A DNA stretch of 64,000 nucleotides from Acanthaster planci (taxonomy: Eukaryota; Echinodermata; Asteroidea; Valvatida; Acanthasteridae), in the NCBI RefSeq assembly GCF_001949145.1, contig NW_019091380.1, positions 311,084 through 375,083 on the forward strand, given 5' to 3'. The number at the start of each line of letters is the position of its first letter. Positions within the stretch are counted from its first letter, which is position 1. Positions 51,901-56,060 of this stretch are shown piece after piece. Below the pieces are notes generated by a model that did no database searches, was not told the origin of the DNA, and saw only the letters and a list, made by a program, of their open reading frames with translations. The translations under genes and the position numbers were made by a program.

Positions 51901-54014
51901 AGTCAGCTCAGTCACAGGATTTATCAACAGGAAAACATACCAAAACTATCATTTCCTTGGAATCAGATCCATGCTCTGATGAGATATTACATTTCTACTG
52001 GTTTCCATCTCAAGTCTGTATATTCTGTGAAATATGTCCCCTCCCCTATCTTAAACAACCAATCACCATTCCTACATGTTCGTCTGTTTTTTTTGGGGGG
52101 GGTTTTGTTTTTATCATTCACTTTCAACTCATACTACAACACAGCCAACATGTAAATAACAAGAACTACAGACGTCATCCTCATAATTCTCAGTGGAAAA
52201 AATTTAGGTTAACATACTCTATGTACGAAGTAGTGTCATTTCTGCTAATTTAACCTTTTTTTGTTTACTCTTCCTTGGCAGGGGCCAAGACTTCTCCATC
52301 AGCCAATTTCATTTGAAAACAAGTCGATGTACGTCAAAGCCAATGGAACACCTATCAAGATTTGCACATGTGTGCCTTCATCGGGTGTTTCCACATTTTA
52401 TTACCTTTCTTTAACCCACATGCACATGTACATGTGTGTAGCTTTCGTTCTCATAAATCTGCTGGTGATGAGTGGTACAAAAACAACAGAACATGACAAG
52501 ACTTTGTGCAGCCGTCCATTAGGTTCAGGAACTCAATCCAGAGCAAACTCCAAGCCAGCCGAAGTCAACCTAATTTGCATACACGTAACAGGTTAAAGGT
52601 TATTTTCTTAGGGCTCTTCCCTGATTGGCTTACATGACAAACAATGAGCGGGCATGCTGATGTTTGAACAAGTCGCCGAGAATCGATGCAGCGGAGATAC
52701 GGATAGAACTCAAAACTGGTATTAAGATGAGGGTAACTGCCATCCCAATGACTCGGAGTGTCTCGCTCTACAAAATGCTTGTACATGTAAGTATACTCAT
52801 TGTCCTATGCCTTCTGGGCCCAATTTCACAGTGACGCTTCAGCCCTCGACTGTCCAGTTTAGCACTTTTCATGCATTTCATGGCAACAAATACGCAGCGA
52901 GCGCCAGTATCGGAATGTCACACAGTTCAGCTGTAAGTTCCAATTCTGTTTTTCTTGCTCCTGGTGAACCCTGGTTGCTCTGGGCAAAACCAAGACTGCA
53001 CCCAAGGATTTCATCAAACATTTTTAAACACATTTACAATGCTCAGTCTCCTGACGAAGGACTGTTCAATGACGACAATGTTCACAAAGAGATCAATCTT
53101 TCAAGCAACATGGTGTCATCGCTAACACTTGCCACGCTAAGGGTGGTTTAATTTAGCCAACACTTTACAGAGGCCGCCGCCGCCTACCTTGGTATTTTCA
53201 TATAAATGCGTAAGTGTATAGTTCATACGATGTAAATAGCTGACGCAAAAATCGGCAGAAGGTTGACCCGTTTCAGCTTCTCAACAATTCGTTACAAAAA
53301 ATTTTGCACAAACAAATGCACTCACAAACAGTACATTTACTTTTGTACATATGAACAAGGTTTAAACGAGACGACTGGAAAAGACATGTCTTAAGTGGTT
53401 GAATGTTTCTCCCTGTCTTGAAATGTTGCTGTTGTCACTCTCATAGAACCCACATGGCTCTGTGACAAAACTACGGGAGTCAGATTGACAAAGTACAGTA
53501 CATGTACTTGTGGTTCTTTCCTCGCCTTTCACCTGTGCAGCCCAGGGTTTTGATTACCACTCAGTCTGCATGTGGATTCAGTTATCAGTCCCTACCTGAC
53601 TCCGTGGGTTTTACCCAGAAATTTCTTCTCTGGGGTTTTCCTCCCACCTCTGCAAAGGAAACCGTCTCTTACTACTGTCTCCTCTCTACAGATGTGGGTG
53701 GATGTGGGTCATTTGGCGGCTGCCTGAGCCACTCTTACGTGCCATTGGCTGGACCATGTTTAATGTCTTCCTGGTACATGTACACTGCATTTGAACATCC
53801 CTATGAAATTTGTGCTTTATAAATGAATAAATTATCACTATATGATAAATACTAACTGAATAGCAAACATTCTAGCTGTTATTCTAGATCTCAGATCTTT
53901 TTCTTGCATTAACCACAGGAGACCCAAGGAAGGAAAGAAATCCCATTCACTCACATGTCTTCCCACCAGGGATAGTCTCTTTTCTTGATTGCTTGATACA
54001 GCATCACATACAAC
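621..54014 (-). CDS. PDE2A: PDE2A-type cGMP-stimulated 3',5'-cyclic nucleotide phosphodiesterase (5'-partial, whole locus)
   Basis: The exons join in one frame to an 815-residue product (distal last exon) or a 749-residue product (proximal last exon), against about 940 residues for the vertebrate enzyme; the missing part is the N-terminus. The order is N-terminal remnant, GAF-A, linker, GAF-B, linker, HD-type phosphodiesterase domain. Both GAF domains keep the NK...F...DE signature. The catalytic domain has [19 protein letters not shown], the later metal-site aspartate in [12 protein letters not shown] and the nucleotide-binding glutamine in ELQINF. In this family cGMP binding to GAF-B activates hydrolysis of cAMP and cGMP, and the enzyme is a head-to-head dimer. 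Every intron used is GT-AG. Segments such as [11 protein letters not shown] and [10 protein letters not shown] are near-identical to vertebrate PDE2A as I remember it, which separates it from PDE5, PDE6, PDE10 and PDE11. Individual exons follow. Confidence 0.95.
943..2363. other. Region between the two last exons
   Basis: It is the 3' untranslated region for the proximal last exon and an intron for the distal one. Apart from A-rich and G-rich runs (for example G at 1602-1609) I see nothing coding. Confidence 0.5.
2364..2487 (-). CDS. PDE2A: PDE2A proximal alternative last exon (exon B, short Lys-rich C-terminus)
   Basis: 124 nt with a TGA stop at 2366-2364. The acceptor (CGTTGCGCAG) follows a long pyrimidine tract, and the leading G completes the upstream CA to glutamine. 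It encodes [20 protein letters not shown], then [20 protein letters not shown]. The ILxK... start and DANK..W motif are shared with the distal last exon, so the two exons are duplicates. It lacks the NS(I/L)DF tail seen in the distal exon and in vertebrates and ends in a basic, Lys-rich stretch. I saw no canonical AATAAA on this strand in the first kilobase downstream. Confidence 0.82.
2488..6505. other. Intron before the alternative last exons
   Basis: No exon recognised. It holds a T8G9 tract at 2601-2617, one copy of a dispersed repeat at about 3338-3730 and a C9A6 tract at 4646-4660. The rest is AT-rich with no structure I could define. Confidence 0.6.
3338..3730 (+). repeat. Dispersed repeat family, copy 1
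   Basis: Parts match 60363-60600 (shared AATTAACCTTATTTTTAAAT and the CTCAATGTT.CA.TGATTTGTGCA block). Other parts match 54735-55045 (ATATTCATGA, TGAATGTTACATTGGTTTGTGCA-like block, CACAATTTGAA and CACCATGTCTTCC-like end). All three copies have the same orientation. The family is unknown to me. Confidence 0.5.
6506..6651 (-). CDS. PDE2A: PDE2A exon: catalytic domain with the purine-selecting glutamine
   Basis: 146 nt, phase 0 start and two bases left; acceptor CTTGAATCAG, donor GTGAGT. It encodes [40 protein letters not shown] and NHIALPVY plus CA of a glutamine codon. The glutamine of PELQINF is the invariant residue that holds the purine ring in class I PDEs. The two leftover bases accept the leading G of either terminal exon. 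Confidence 0.97.
7049..7161 (-). CDS. PDE2A: PDE2A exon: catalytic domain, [10 protein letters not shown]
   Basis: 113 nt, completing a split aspartate and ending in phase 0; acceptor TGATATCAG, donor GTAAGC. It encodes [20 protein letters not shown], then [17 protein letters not shown]. The aspartate of [10 protein letters not shown] is the later metal-coordinating residue of the PDE active site. This stretch is nearly identical to vertebrate PDE2A. Confidence 0.97.
7279..7443. mobile_element. Foldback (MITE-like) element, 67-bp arms
   Basis: The arm at 7279-7345 is the reverse complement of 7376-7443 at roughly 85 percent identity by eye, with a 30-bp loop. Both arms include TTCACAAT, ACCAATCACA-type and GCGCGAAATCTG blocks. 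Weaker similarity may extend to about 7232 and 7480 (GGAATG / CATTCC). It lies in the intron between 7162 and 7842. No coding capacity; the superfamily is unknown. Confidence 0.65.
7843..7942 (-). CDS. PDE2A: PDE2A exon: catalytic domain, ATDLAHHL metal-site helix
   Basis: 100 nt, phase 0 start and one base left; acceptor GTTGAATAG, donor GTGTGT. It encodes [20 protein letters not shown] and [19 protein letters not shown](A/G)HH is conserved across class I PDEs and lies near the metal site. Confidence 0.97.
7943..8489. other. Intron with the hAT-like MITE
   Basis: Apart from the element at 8173-8339 and a short CACCACAGGCACCACAG duplication near 8081-8098, nothing is recognised. Confidence 0.5.
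8173..8339. mobile_element. hAT-like MITE, 167 bp, with 8-bp target-site duplication
   Basis: The ends are CAGTGTTGTAGTCAAGACC and GGTCTCGACTACAACACTG, inverted repeats differing at one of 19 positions. The flanks are ATGTGAAG on the left and ATGTGACG on the right, a 7-of-8 match. CAG-starting ends and 8-bp target duplications are typical of hAT transposons. The interior has no coding capacity. Confidence 0.72.
8490..8564 (-). CDS. PDE2A: PDE2A exon: catalytic domain, RHHFAQA helix
   Basis: Twenty-five codons ([20 protein letters not shown] then NLSTE), phase 0 at both ends, acceptor GTCATTTCAG, donor GTGGGT. RHHFAQA..ILNT.GCNIF is the conserved helix of the PDE2 catalytic domain that follows SVME. 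Confidence 0.97.
8565..9069. other. Intron without recognisable content
   Basis: Read on both strands; no exon, repeat or structured motif seen. Confidence 0.5.
9070..9117 (-). CDS. PDE2A: PDE2A 48-nt exon: catalytic domain
   Basis: Sixteen codons ([16 protein letters not shown]), phase 0 at both ends, acceptor CACTTTCAG, donor [21 protein letters not shown] is identical to the vertebrate PDE2A segment after the [10 protein letters not shown] motif. Confidence 0.97.
9346..9433 (-). CDS. PDE2A: PDE2A exon: metal-binding HDLDH motif
   Basis: 88 nt, completing a split lysine and ending in phase 0; acceptor after TTTTTTTTTCCCCCAG, donor GTAAAA. It encodes [20 protein letters not shown] and [19 protein letters not shown] is the class I phosphodiesterase signature that binds the zinc and magnesium ions. 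The donor is less standard than most in this gene, but phase and protein are unambiguous. Confidence 0.98.
9434..9931. other. Intron without recognisable content
   Basis: Contains only an A-run/pyrimidine tract for the downstream acceptor; nothing else seen. Confidence 0.5.
9932..10125 (-). CDS. PDE2A: PDE2A exon: catalytic domain N-terminal helices and general-acid histidine
   Basis: 194 nt, phase 0 start and two bases left at the end; acceptor GTCCTCTCAG, donor GTGGGT. It encodes [40 protein letters not shown] and [20 protein letters not shown]. The YHNWYHA histidines are the conserved entry to the class I PDE active site; the first acts as proton donor to the leaving group in characterised enzymes. 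[11 protein letters not shown] is identical to vertebrate PDE2A as I recall it. Confidence 0.98.
10126..11705. other. Intron
   Basis: It holds a T9G9 tract at 10651-10668. An open stretch on the plus strand at 10725-11210 shows no recognisable protein and is probably chance. Confidence 0.5.
11706..11831 (-). CDS. PDE2A: PDE2A exon: linker into the catalytic domain
   Basis: Forty-two codons, phase 0 at both ends, acceptor GATTTTCCCAG, donor GTGAGT. It starts with a variable acidic segment ([20 protein letters not shown]). It ends with [18 protein letters not shown], matching the FASFTYTPRSLPEDDT entry to the PDE2 catalytic domain. Confidence 0.94.
11832..13687. other. Two introns flanking the LH2 exon
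   Basis: Outside the exon at 12818-12895 I see only short G-runs (for example 12913-12919) and no repeat or coding feature. Confidence 0.45.
12818..12895 (-). CDS. PDE2A: PDE2A exon: LH2 linker helix
   Basis: Twenty-six codons ([20 protein letters not shown] then MMYHMK), phase 0 at both ends, donor GTAACG. The acceptor (GGTGGCAG) has a weak pyrimidine tract, but the protein match to SLLYKK..EAQYRS.LANE.MMYHMK of vertebrate PDE2A is decisive. This helix couples GAF-B to the catalytic domain. Confidence 0.96.
13689..13762 (-). CDS. PDE2A: PDE2A exon: end of GAF-B (F...DE of NKFDE)
   Basis: 74 nt ending in phase 0, acceptor CGAACAG, donor GTAAGT. It encodes [20 protein letters not shown] and SIVH. 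The F and DE complete the NKFDE motif of GAF-B, and FSIYCGISI is the conserved closing helix of the domain. Confidence 0.95.
13988..14026 (-). CDS. PDE2A: PDE2A 39-nt exon: GAF-B with NK of the NKFDE motif
   Basis: The smallest exon of the gene, with split codons at both ends (two bases in, one base out); acceptor TTTAAATTACAG, donor GTAAGA. It encodes [12 protein letters not shown], matching VIGVAELVNKIN of vertebrate PDE2A. It sits alone after an 8-kb intron, but both split codons join correctly, to threonine upstream and glycine downstream. Confidence 0.94.
14027..22078. other. 8-kb intron inside GAF-B
   Basis: No exon found. It contains a short GA microsatellite near 15367-15382, a cluster of G7-G9 runs between about 15730 and 16240, AT-rich sequence around 18900-19200 and a foldback element at 21630-21760. 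Confidence 0.5.
21630..21760. mobile_element. Foldback element with a perfect 20-bp palindrome
   Basis: The ends GGTGGCAGCAAA (21630-21641) and TTTGCTGCCACC (21749-21760) are perfect 12-bp inverted repeats. Inside lies the perfect palindrome ACCGGTCTCATGAGACCGGT at 21645-21664, itself bracketed by GCAAACAA (21637-21644) and TTGTTTGC (21671-21678). It looks like a MITE or nested hairpin element; no target duplication was established. Confidence 0.6.
22079..22195 (-). CDS. PDE2A: PDE2A exon: GAF-B core
   Basis: 117 nt, completing a split glycine and ending one base into the next codon; acceptor after CCCCATCTCCCAG, donor GTGAGT. It encodes [20 protein letters not shown], then [18 protein letters not shown]. 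This is almost residue-for-residue the vertebrate GAF-B segment and is among the strongest evidence for the gene's identity. Confidence 0.98.
22196..22769. other. Intron without recognisable content
   Basis: Read on both strands; no exon, repeat or structured motif seen. Confidence 0.45.
22770..22830 (-). CDS. PDE2A: PDE2A exon: GAF-B cGMP pocket region
   Basis: 61 nt, phase 0 start and phase 1 end, acceptor CTTCAACAG, donor GTAAGT. It encodes [20 protein letters not shown] followed by the first base of a glycine codon. [14 protein letters not shown] is a hallmark of the PDE2 GAF-B domain and lies next to the cGMP pocket in known structures. Confidence 0.97.
23016..23082 (-). CDS. PDE2A: PDE2A exon: GAF-B first strands
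   Basis: 67 nt ending in phase 0, acceptor GTTGCAG, donor GTAAGT. It encodes [18 protein letters not shown] and HVLD, matching the [18 protein letters not shown] region of GAF-B. GAF-B is the domain that binds cGMP and activates the enzyme in characterised PDE2 proteins. Confidence 0.96.
23354..23417 (-). CDS. PDE2A: PDE2A exon: end of LH1 and start of GAF-B
   Basis: 64 nt, starting with two bases of a split codon and ending with two; acceptor TTTTTATCATAG, donor GTCAGT. It encodes [20 protein letters not shown], equivalent to the DVSVLLQEIITEARNL segment of vertebrate PDE2A that leads from LH1 into GAF-B. The split AGA arginine at its end leads into CSLFLV of the next exon. Confidence 0.95.
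23418..28813. other. Intron between the large extra exon and GAF-B
   Basis: It contains a T9G9 tract at 24280-24297, the 19-bp tandem repeat at 24421-24534, a purine-rich G-run region at about 25570-25770 and a T-run near 27793-27807. If the extra exon is skipped, the intron runs from 29926 to 23418 (6.5 kb). No further exon recognised. Confidence 0.5.
24421..24534 (+). repeat. 19-bp tandem repeat, six copies
   Basis: Six consecutive 19-nt units of the form TAATATGCATATGTTGYRG. The first five begin TAATATGCATATGTTG, alternating between GTAG- and GCGG-type ends; the sixth has one change (TAACATGC). Units 1-5 contain the 10-bp palindrome ATATGCATAT; unit 6 keeps ATGCAT. Confidence 0.95.
28814..29839 (-). 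CDS. PDE2A: Large phase-1 symmetric exon inserting 342 residues into LH1 (candidate cassette exon)
   Basis: An open frame of 1026 nt with an acceptor (TACCCTTCAG) at its 5' end and donor GTATGT at its 3' end. It completes a codon with two bases and leaves one base, so including or skipping it keeps frame. It lies between the two exons that encode THL and DDV of the LH1 helix. The encoded segment is rich in Ser, Pro, Glu and Gln and looks disordered. Basic clusters lie near insert residues 48-62 ([11 protein letters not shown]), 75-82 (RQRRRGSR) and 97-102 (QKRKLS). A six-serine run is near 162-167 and an IKHE sumoylation-type motif near 271-274. RRGS and RKLS fit PKA/PKG consensus. I recognise no domain and know of no vertebrate counterpart. 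The long open frame and good splice sites support it being an exon; whether it is constitutive or alternative cannot be told from sequence. An internal GTAAGG at 29795 could end it early, but that joins out of frame and meets a stop in the next exon. Confidence 0.72.
29927..29966 (-). CDS. PDE2A: PDE2A small exon: middle of LH1 helix
   Basis: A 40-nt exon ([13 protein letters not shown] plus one base), phase 0 start and phase 1 end, acceptor CCTTTTTTCAG, donor [20 protein letters not shown] is one of the best conserved stretches of vertebrate PDE2A. Joined directly to the exon at 23417 it gives THLDDVRILL, matching the vertebrate protein. It can also join in frame to the large exon at 29839. 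Confidence 0.95.
29967..31321. other. Intron within LH1
   Basis: It holds C8A8 at 30641-30656 and C9A6 at 31284-31298; otherwise nothing recognised. Confidence 0.5.
31322..31433 (-). CDS. PDE2A: PDE2A exon: end of GAF-A and start of linker helix LH1
   Basis: 112 nt, completing a split codon and ending in phase 0; donor GTATAG, acceptor after a C-rich tract (CCCCCCCTCCCAG). It begins [19 protein letters not shown], giving the F...DE half of the GAF-A NKFDE motif and the C-terminal GAF helix. It then runs into [18 protein letters not shown], the start of the long LH1 helix that joins GAF-A to GAF-B and lines the dimer. Confidence 0.95.
31434..33949. other. Intron in GAF-A with a foldback element
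   Basis: Apart from the inverted repeat at 32388-32633 and a nearby run of AATCCTGAAAT-type short repeats (32690-32730), nothing is recognised. Confidence 0.5.
32388..32633. mobile_element. Foldback (MITE-like) element, 246 bp
   Basis: 32388-32413 and 32608-32633 are 26-bp inverted repeats with one mismatch (cores ATAAATTTGGGGTCCAA and TTGGACCCCAAATTTAT). Weaker pairing continues inward to about 32443 and 32570. No open frame, no defined target duplication; superfamily unknown. Confidence 0.65.
33950..34080 (-). CDS. PDE2A: PDE2A exon: GAF-A core with NK of the NKFDE motif
   Basis: 131 nt, starts in phase 0 and ends after two bases of a codon; donor GTCAGA, acceptor TGGTCACACAG. It encodes the helix [16 protein letters not shown], then the GAF strand [20 protein letters not shown] and the NK of the NKFDE signature (INKIGAP). 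LLCVPV and the alternating hydrophobic strand are diagnostic of GAF domains. The split codon (AG plus A) restores an arginine before the phenylalanine of the motif in the next exon. Confidence 0.95.
34081..35695. other. Intron in GAF-A
   Basis: It contains a possible foldback at about 34228-34500 with end motifs GGTTATGGCTT (34247-34257) and AAGCCATAGCC (34467-34477). A G-run-rich stretch lies near 35048-35070. No exon seen. Confidence 0.4.
35696..35764 (-). CDS. PDE2A: PDE2A exon: GAF-A
   Basis: Twenty-three codons ([20 protein letters not shown] then ISE), phase 0 at both ends, acceptor TTATTCGCAG, donor GTATGA. It corresponds to the GAF-A segment that in vertebrates reads roughly [20 protein letters not shown]. 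Length from here to the next exon matches the vertebrate protein residue for residue. Confidence 0.9.
35765..39545. other. Intron in GAF-A
   Basis: G-rich between about 37320 and 37690, including the G-quadruplex-type segment 37447-37468 and T4G9 at 37506-37518. Perfect 18-bp inverted repeats bracket 38430-39352. No exon recognised. Confidence 0.45.
38430..39352. repeat. 923-bp segment bounded by perfect 18-bp inverted repeats
   Basis: ATAGGGTTTGACAAAAAT at 38430-38447 and its exact reverse complement at 39335-39352. The interior has no transposase-like open frame. It may be a non-autonomous transposon or two copies of a dispersed motif. Confidence 0.4.
39546..39587 (-). CDS. PDE2A: PDE2A small exon: GAF-A
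   Basis: A 42-nt exon of 14 codons ([14 protein letters not shown]), phase 0 at both ends, donor GTAAGT, acceptor TGCGTGACAG. It matches the GAF-A segment with the conserved G-(D/N)-(K/R)-VL pattern and sits exactly between its two neighbouring exons in the protein alignment. Confidence 0.9.
41140..41217 (-). CDS. PDE2A: PDE2A exon: GAF-A strand region
   Basis: Twenty-six codons ([20 protein letters not shown] then TEVFCQ), phase 0 at both ends. The acceptor is TTACTTGCAG after a T-rich tract and the donor is GTAAGG. It encodes the first beta strands of GAF-A, with the paired cysteines and the SSED turn of the family. It continues the KY end of the preceding exon to give KYLERHT, equivalent to the QYLQQET segment of vertebrate PDE2A. 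Confidence 0.93.
44209..44250 (+). repeat. 21-bp tandem duplication
   Basis: Two perfect adjacent copies of a 21-nt unit containing TTTCTACTGGTATTAAAACT. Confidence 0.95.
44576..44779 (-). CDS. PDE2A: PDE2A exon: linker into GAF-A
   Basis: Sixty-eight codons, phase 0 at both ends, donor GTAAGT. It opens with [11 protein letters not shown], matching the helix before GAF-A. A Thr/Ser/Pro-rich linker of about 25 residues follows ([14 protein letters not shown]), then the first helix of GAF-A ([24 protein letters not shown]). A second AG seven bases inside the exon would break frame, so the upstream acceptor after CTACATGTAG was chosen. The linker length and sequence differ from vertebrates, as expected for a variable loop; the GAF-A helix is the strong match. 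Confidence 0.9.
44780..53954. other. 9.2-kb intron near the 5' end of the recognised gene
   Basis: No exon found between the flanking exons, and their protein ends already abut as in vertebrates. It contains T6G7 at 48588-48600, T8G8 at 52087-52102 and many short G/C runs. An open plus-strand stretch at 50941-51402 shows no recognisable protein. Confidence 0.5.
53955..54014 (-). CDS. PDE2A: PDE2A exon: end of the N-terminal domain
   Basis: Twenty codons ([10 protein letters not shown] then [10 protein letters not shown]), phase 0 at both ends. The acceptor follows a pyrimidine-rich stretch ending in CGTAG and the donor is GTGAGT. It aligns with the part of vertebrate PDE2A just before the link to GAF-A, around residue 170 to 190 of the human protein. 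It is the most 5' exon I can support. The match is short, so this is one of the less certain exons, but it continues into the next exon in frame and with the expected spacing. Confidence 0.75.
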
Positions 54015-54734
54015 CTACGAAATGAAAAGAAAATAAGAGAAGAGACGGTATTACAAAGATTGTAAAAAGGTACTGCTGAACAAGAAATGGTCATTCTTGT
54101 CAATCAACTGTAGACAATCTATCAAATGACAAATCCCTCTTTCTCTTGTATATGTACATGCATAGGGTCTGCTCGTGTGATGTCAGAGTAGTGTTTTTCC
54201 CCCAAGTGGCTGCTAAAACGATGGCTGGCTGTTGGAACAAAAGCAAGGAATAATTCACAAGTGTTAACAATCCCTCACAGCTCTATCAGAACACCGGATA
54301 ATAATACACGCACTACTAGATACCACATGAAAATACAACCCAATTTGAAAATTAACCCTAACAGTCCCTAATCCTTGAATTTCAATGCACTTTTGCATAC
54401 ATGTACACCCTAGGGGGGTTGGGTTCAATGGGACGAATTTGGACAAATTTGAGGTGAAACAAAAAAAACAACCCAAATTGACACTTCTGCAAACTTTGGC
54501 CACCCTACAAGTTGTAGGCAAAATAAGAGTGGTCTACACCAAACATGTACACCTATCTGCAATCTGGAGGTCGTTCTTCTACAACACATGTACAGTGGAA
54601 TATGCCCAATGAGAGCTACATGTACTGGTCCATATTAGTACTTGTACAACATACATGTACATGTGTGAAAACACGCACCTAGCCAGAGTACAACGGTGGT
54701 ATCCAAAAACAATGCTGCCTACATACAGTCTGGT

Positions 54735-55045
54735 ATTTATGCTAATGATATATTTCCATATTCATGATCAAAACTCTGATCATCTCTGGAAGAAGCCTGA
54801 ATGTTACATTGGTTTGTGCACAAGCAAGTCCTGTATTTTTTGTCGATTTTCCTGGATTCAGTATTCTCTTCTTTGCCGATTCATTGTTGTTTATGTGCAT
54901 ACCAATTAGAAAACATCAATTCCTCATTCAGAAAGTTTTCAGTTAGTAAATTCTGGACTCACAATTTGAACAGAAATACATGTACATGTACCAACATGTA
55001 CATTGTATACGCTGCACCATGTCTTCCCAGGACGACTTCACAGCA
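54735..55045 (+). repeat. Dispersed repeat family, copy 2
   Basis: Same orientation as the copy at 3338. Shared blocks are CATATTCATGA, TGAATGTTACATTGGTTTGTGCA-like, TTTC..(A/T)TAGTAAAT and CACAATTTGAA, ending in CACCATGTCTTCC-like sequence. It has two TACATGTA palindromes that copy 1 lacks. Confidence 0.45.
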
Positions 55046-55865
55046 ATAGCGCCTTCAGCTGTCCGGGAAAGCATGGATAATTTCAATTGTTTAAAATCTG
55101 CACTTTTCAATGCATTTAACCAAATAGGAAGGCAAAAAAAATCAATTTTTACCTTGAAGAAGAACACAAAAAGTTGGGAAAAAAAACTGTATGTATGAAA
55201 AATTCATTGCAGCTACACTTTTAAAAAAAAACCTGTCCTGCTGGTAACTCGCTCCGCTCCCCTCAAACTCAATTGCGTCAGGTCACACATCCTCACAAGC
55301 CTGGGGGGAACAAGTTAAGTCACTTTTGGTGGATCAGGGTGCGAGATACCATAGCACTAAATGGCCATCCACGATCATGATCATAATCCTTGGGGTAAAG
55401 CCAGGCCCGGGGAAGGCATTAACTCGGCAGTGTTACTGAACGAATGTGACTTTATGCTCACTCTTCTAAATGACCCGAATATGACCAATGGTTCAAAATG
55501 CTTTTGTACCCGGTCCGTAAGTTGACTCCAAGCACACTTGTCCGAAAAGAAGAGAAGAAAGAATTCTTCACCCAAGGGCTCAGGTTGCAATGGCAACACA
55601 ATTTAAGTTCATAAATCTCAAATGGAAGGGTATGTAAACACTGCTGGGGCAAAGCGGGTCCCACCCAGAAATTGCACCATAAAATGCACCGGGTTGAAAC
55701 ATGAAGCCCTGGATGACAGAGTGGGGATTTCTTTTAAAAGCGTGGCTCACTTCAAGATTAAAAGATAACACAGGGAGAGAGTTTTCTTTTAGTGGAAATG
55801 TAAAACACATTTTGTCAATATTTGTGGAAATACGGTTAAACAAGACAAGGAATTGGTATTAAATA

Positions 55866-56060
55866 CACTACTCACAAAAAGTCAAAGACCACTTTTTATT
55901 TTGTGTATACTTTTTAATGTGAGATATTTCACTACTGAAAATACGTATTTCATGTTTTGAAACATTCTTTTAATTTTTTTTCCAATGAGAACACCATCAA
56001 GACAAACAAAAAAAGAAGGAACTACCTGTAGATCCCACTCATCGCTTTTTTGCGTAGTAC
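55866..56060. mobile_element. Possible Tc1/mariner-like MITE
   Basis: The left end, after TA, is CACTACTCACAAAAAGTC, the style of Tc1/mariner ends. The right end CTTTTTTGCGTAGTAC is an imperfect inverted match. The arms are short and imperfect, so this is tentative. Confidence 0.35.

Noticed and set aside
53180-53210. Possible alternative first exon (ATG then AAAATACCAAG and GTAGGC donor, minus strand)
   Set aside because: Only five codons and no supporting promoter signal; could be chance.
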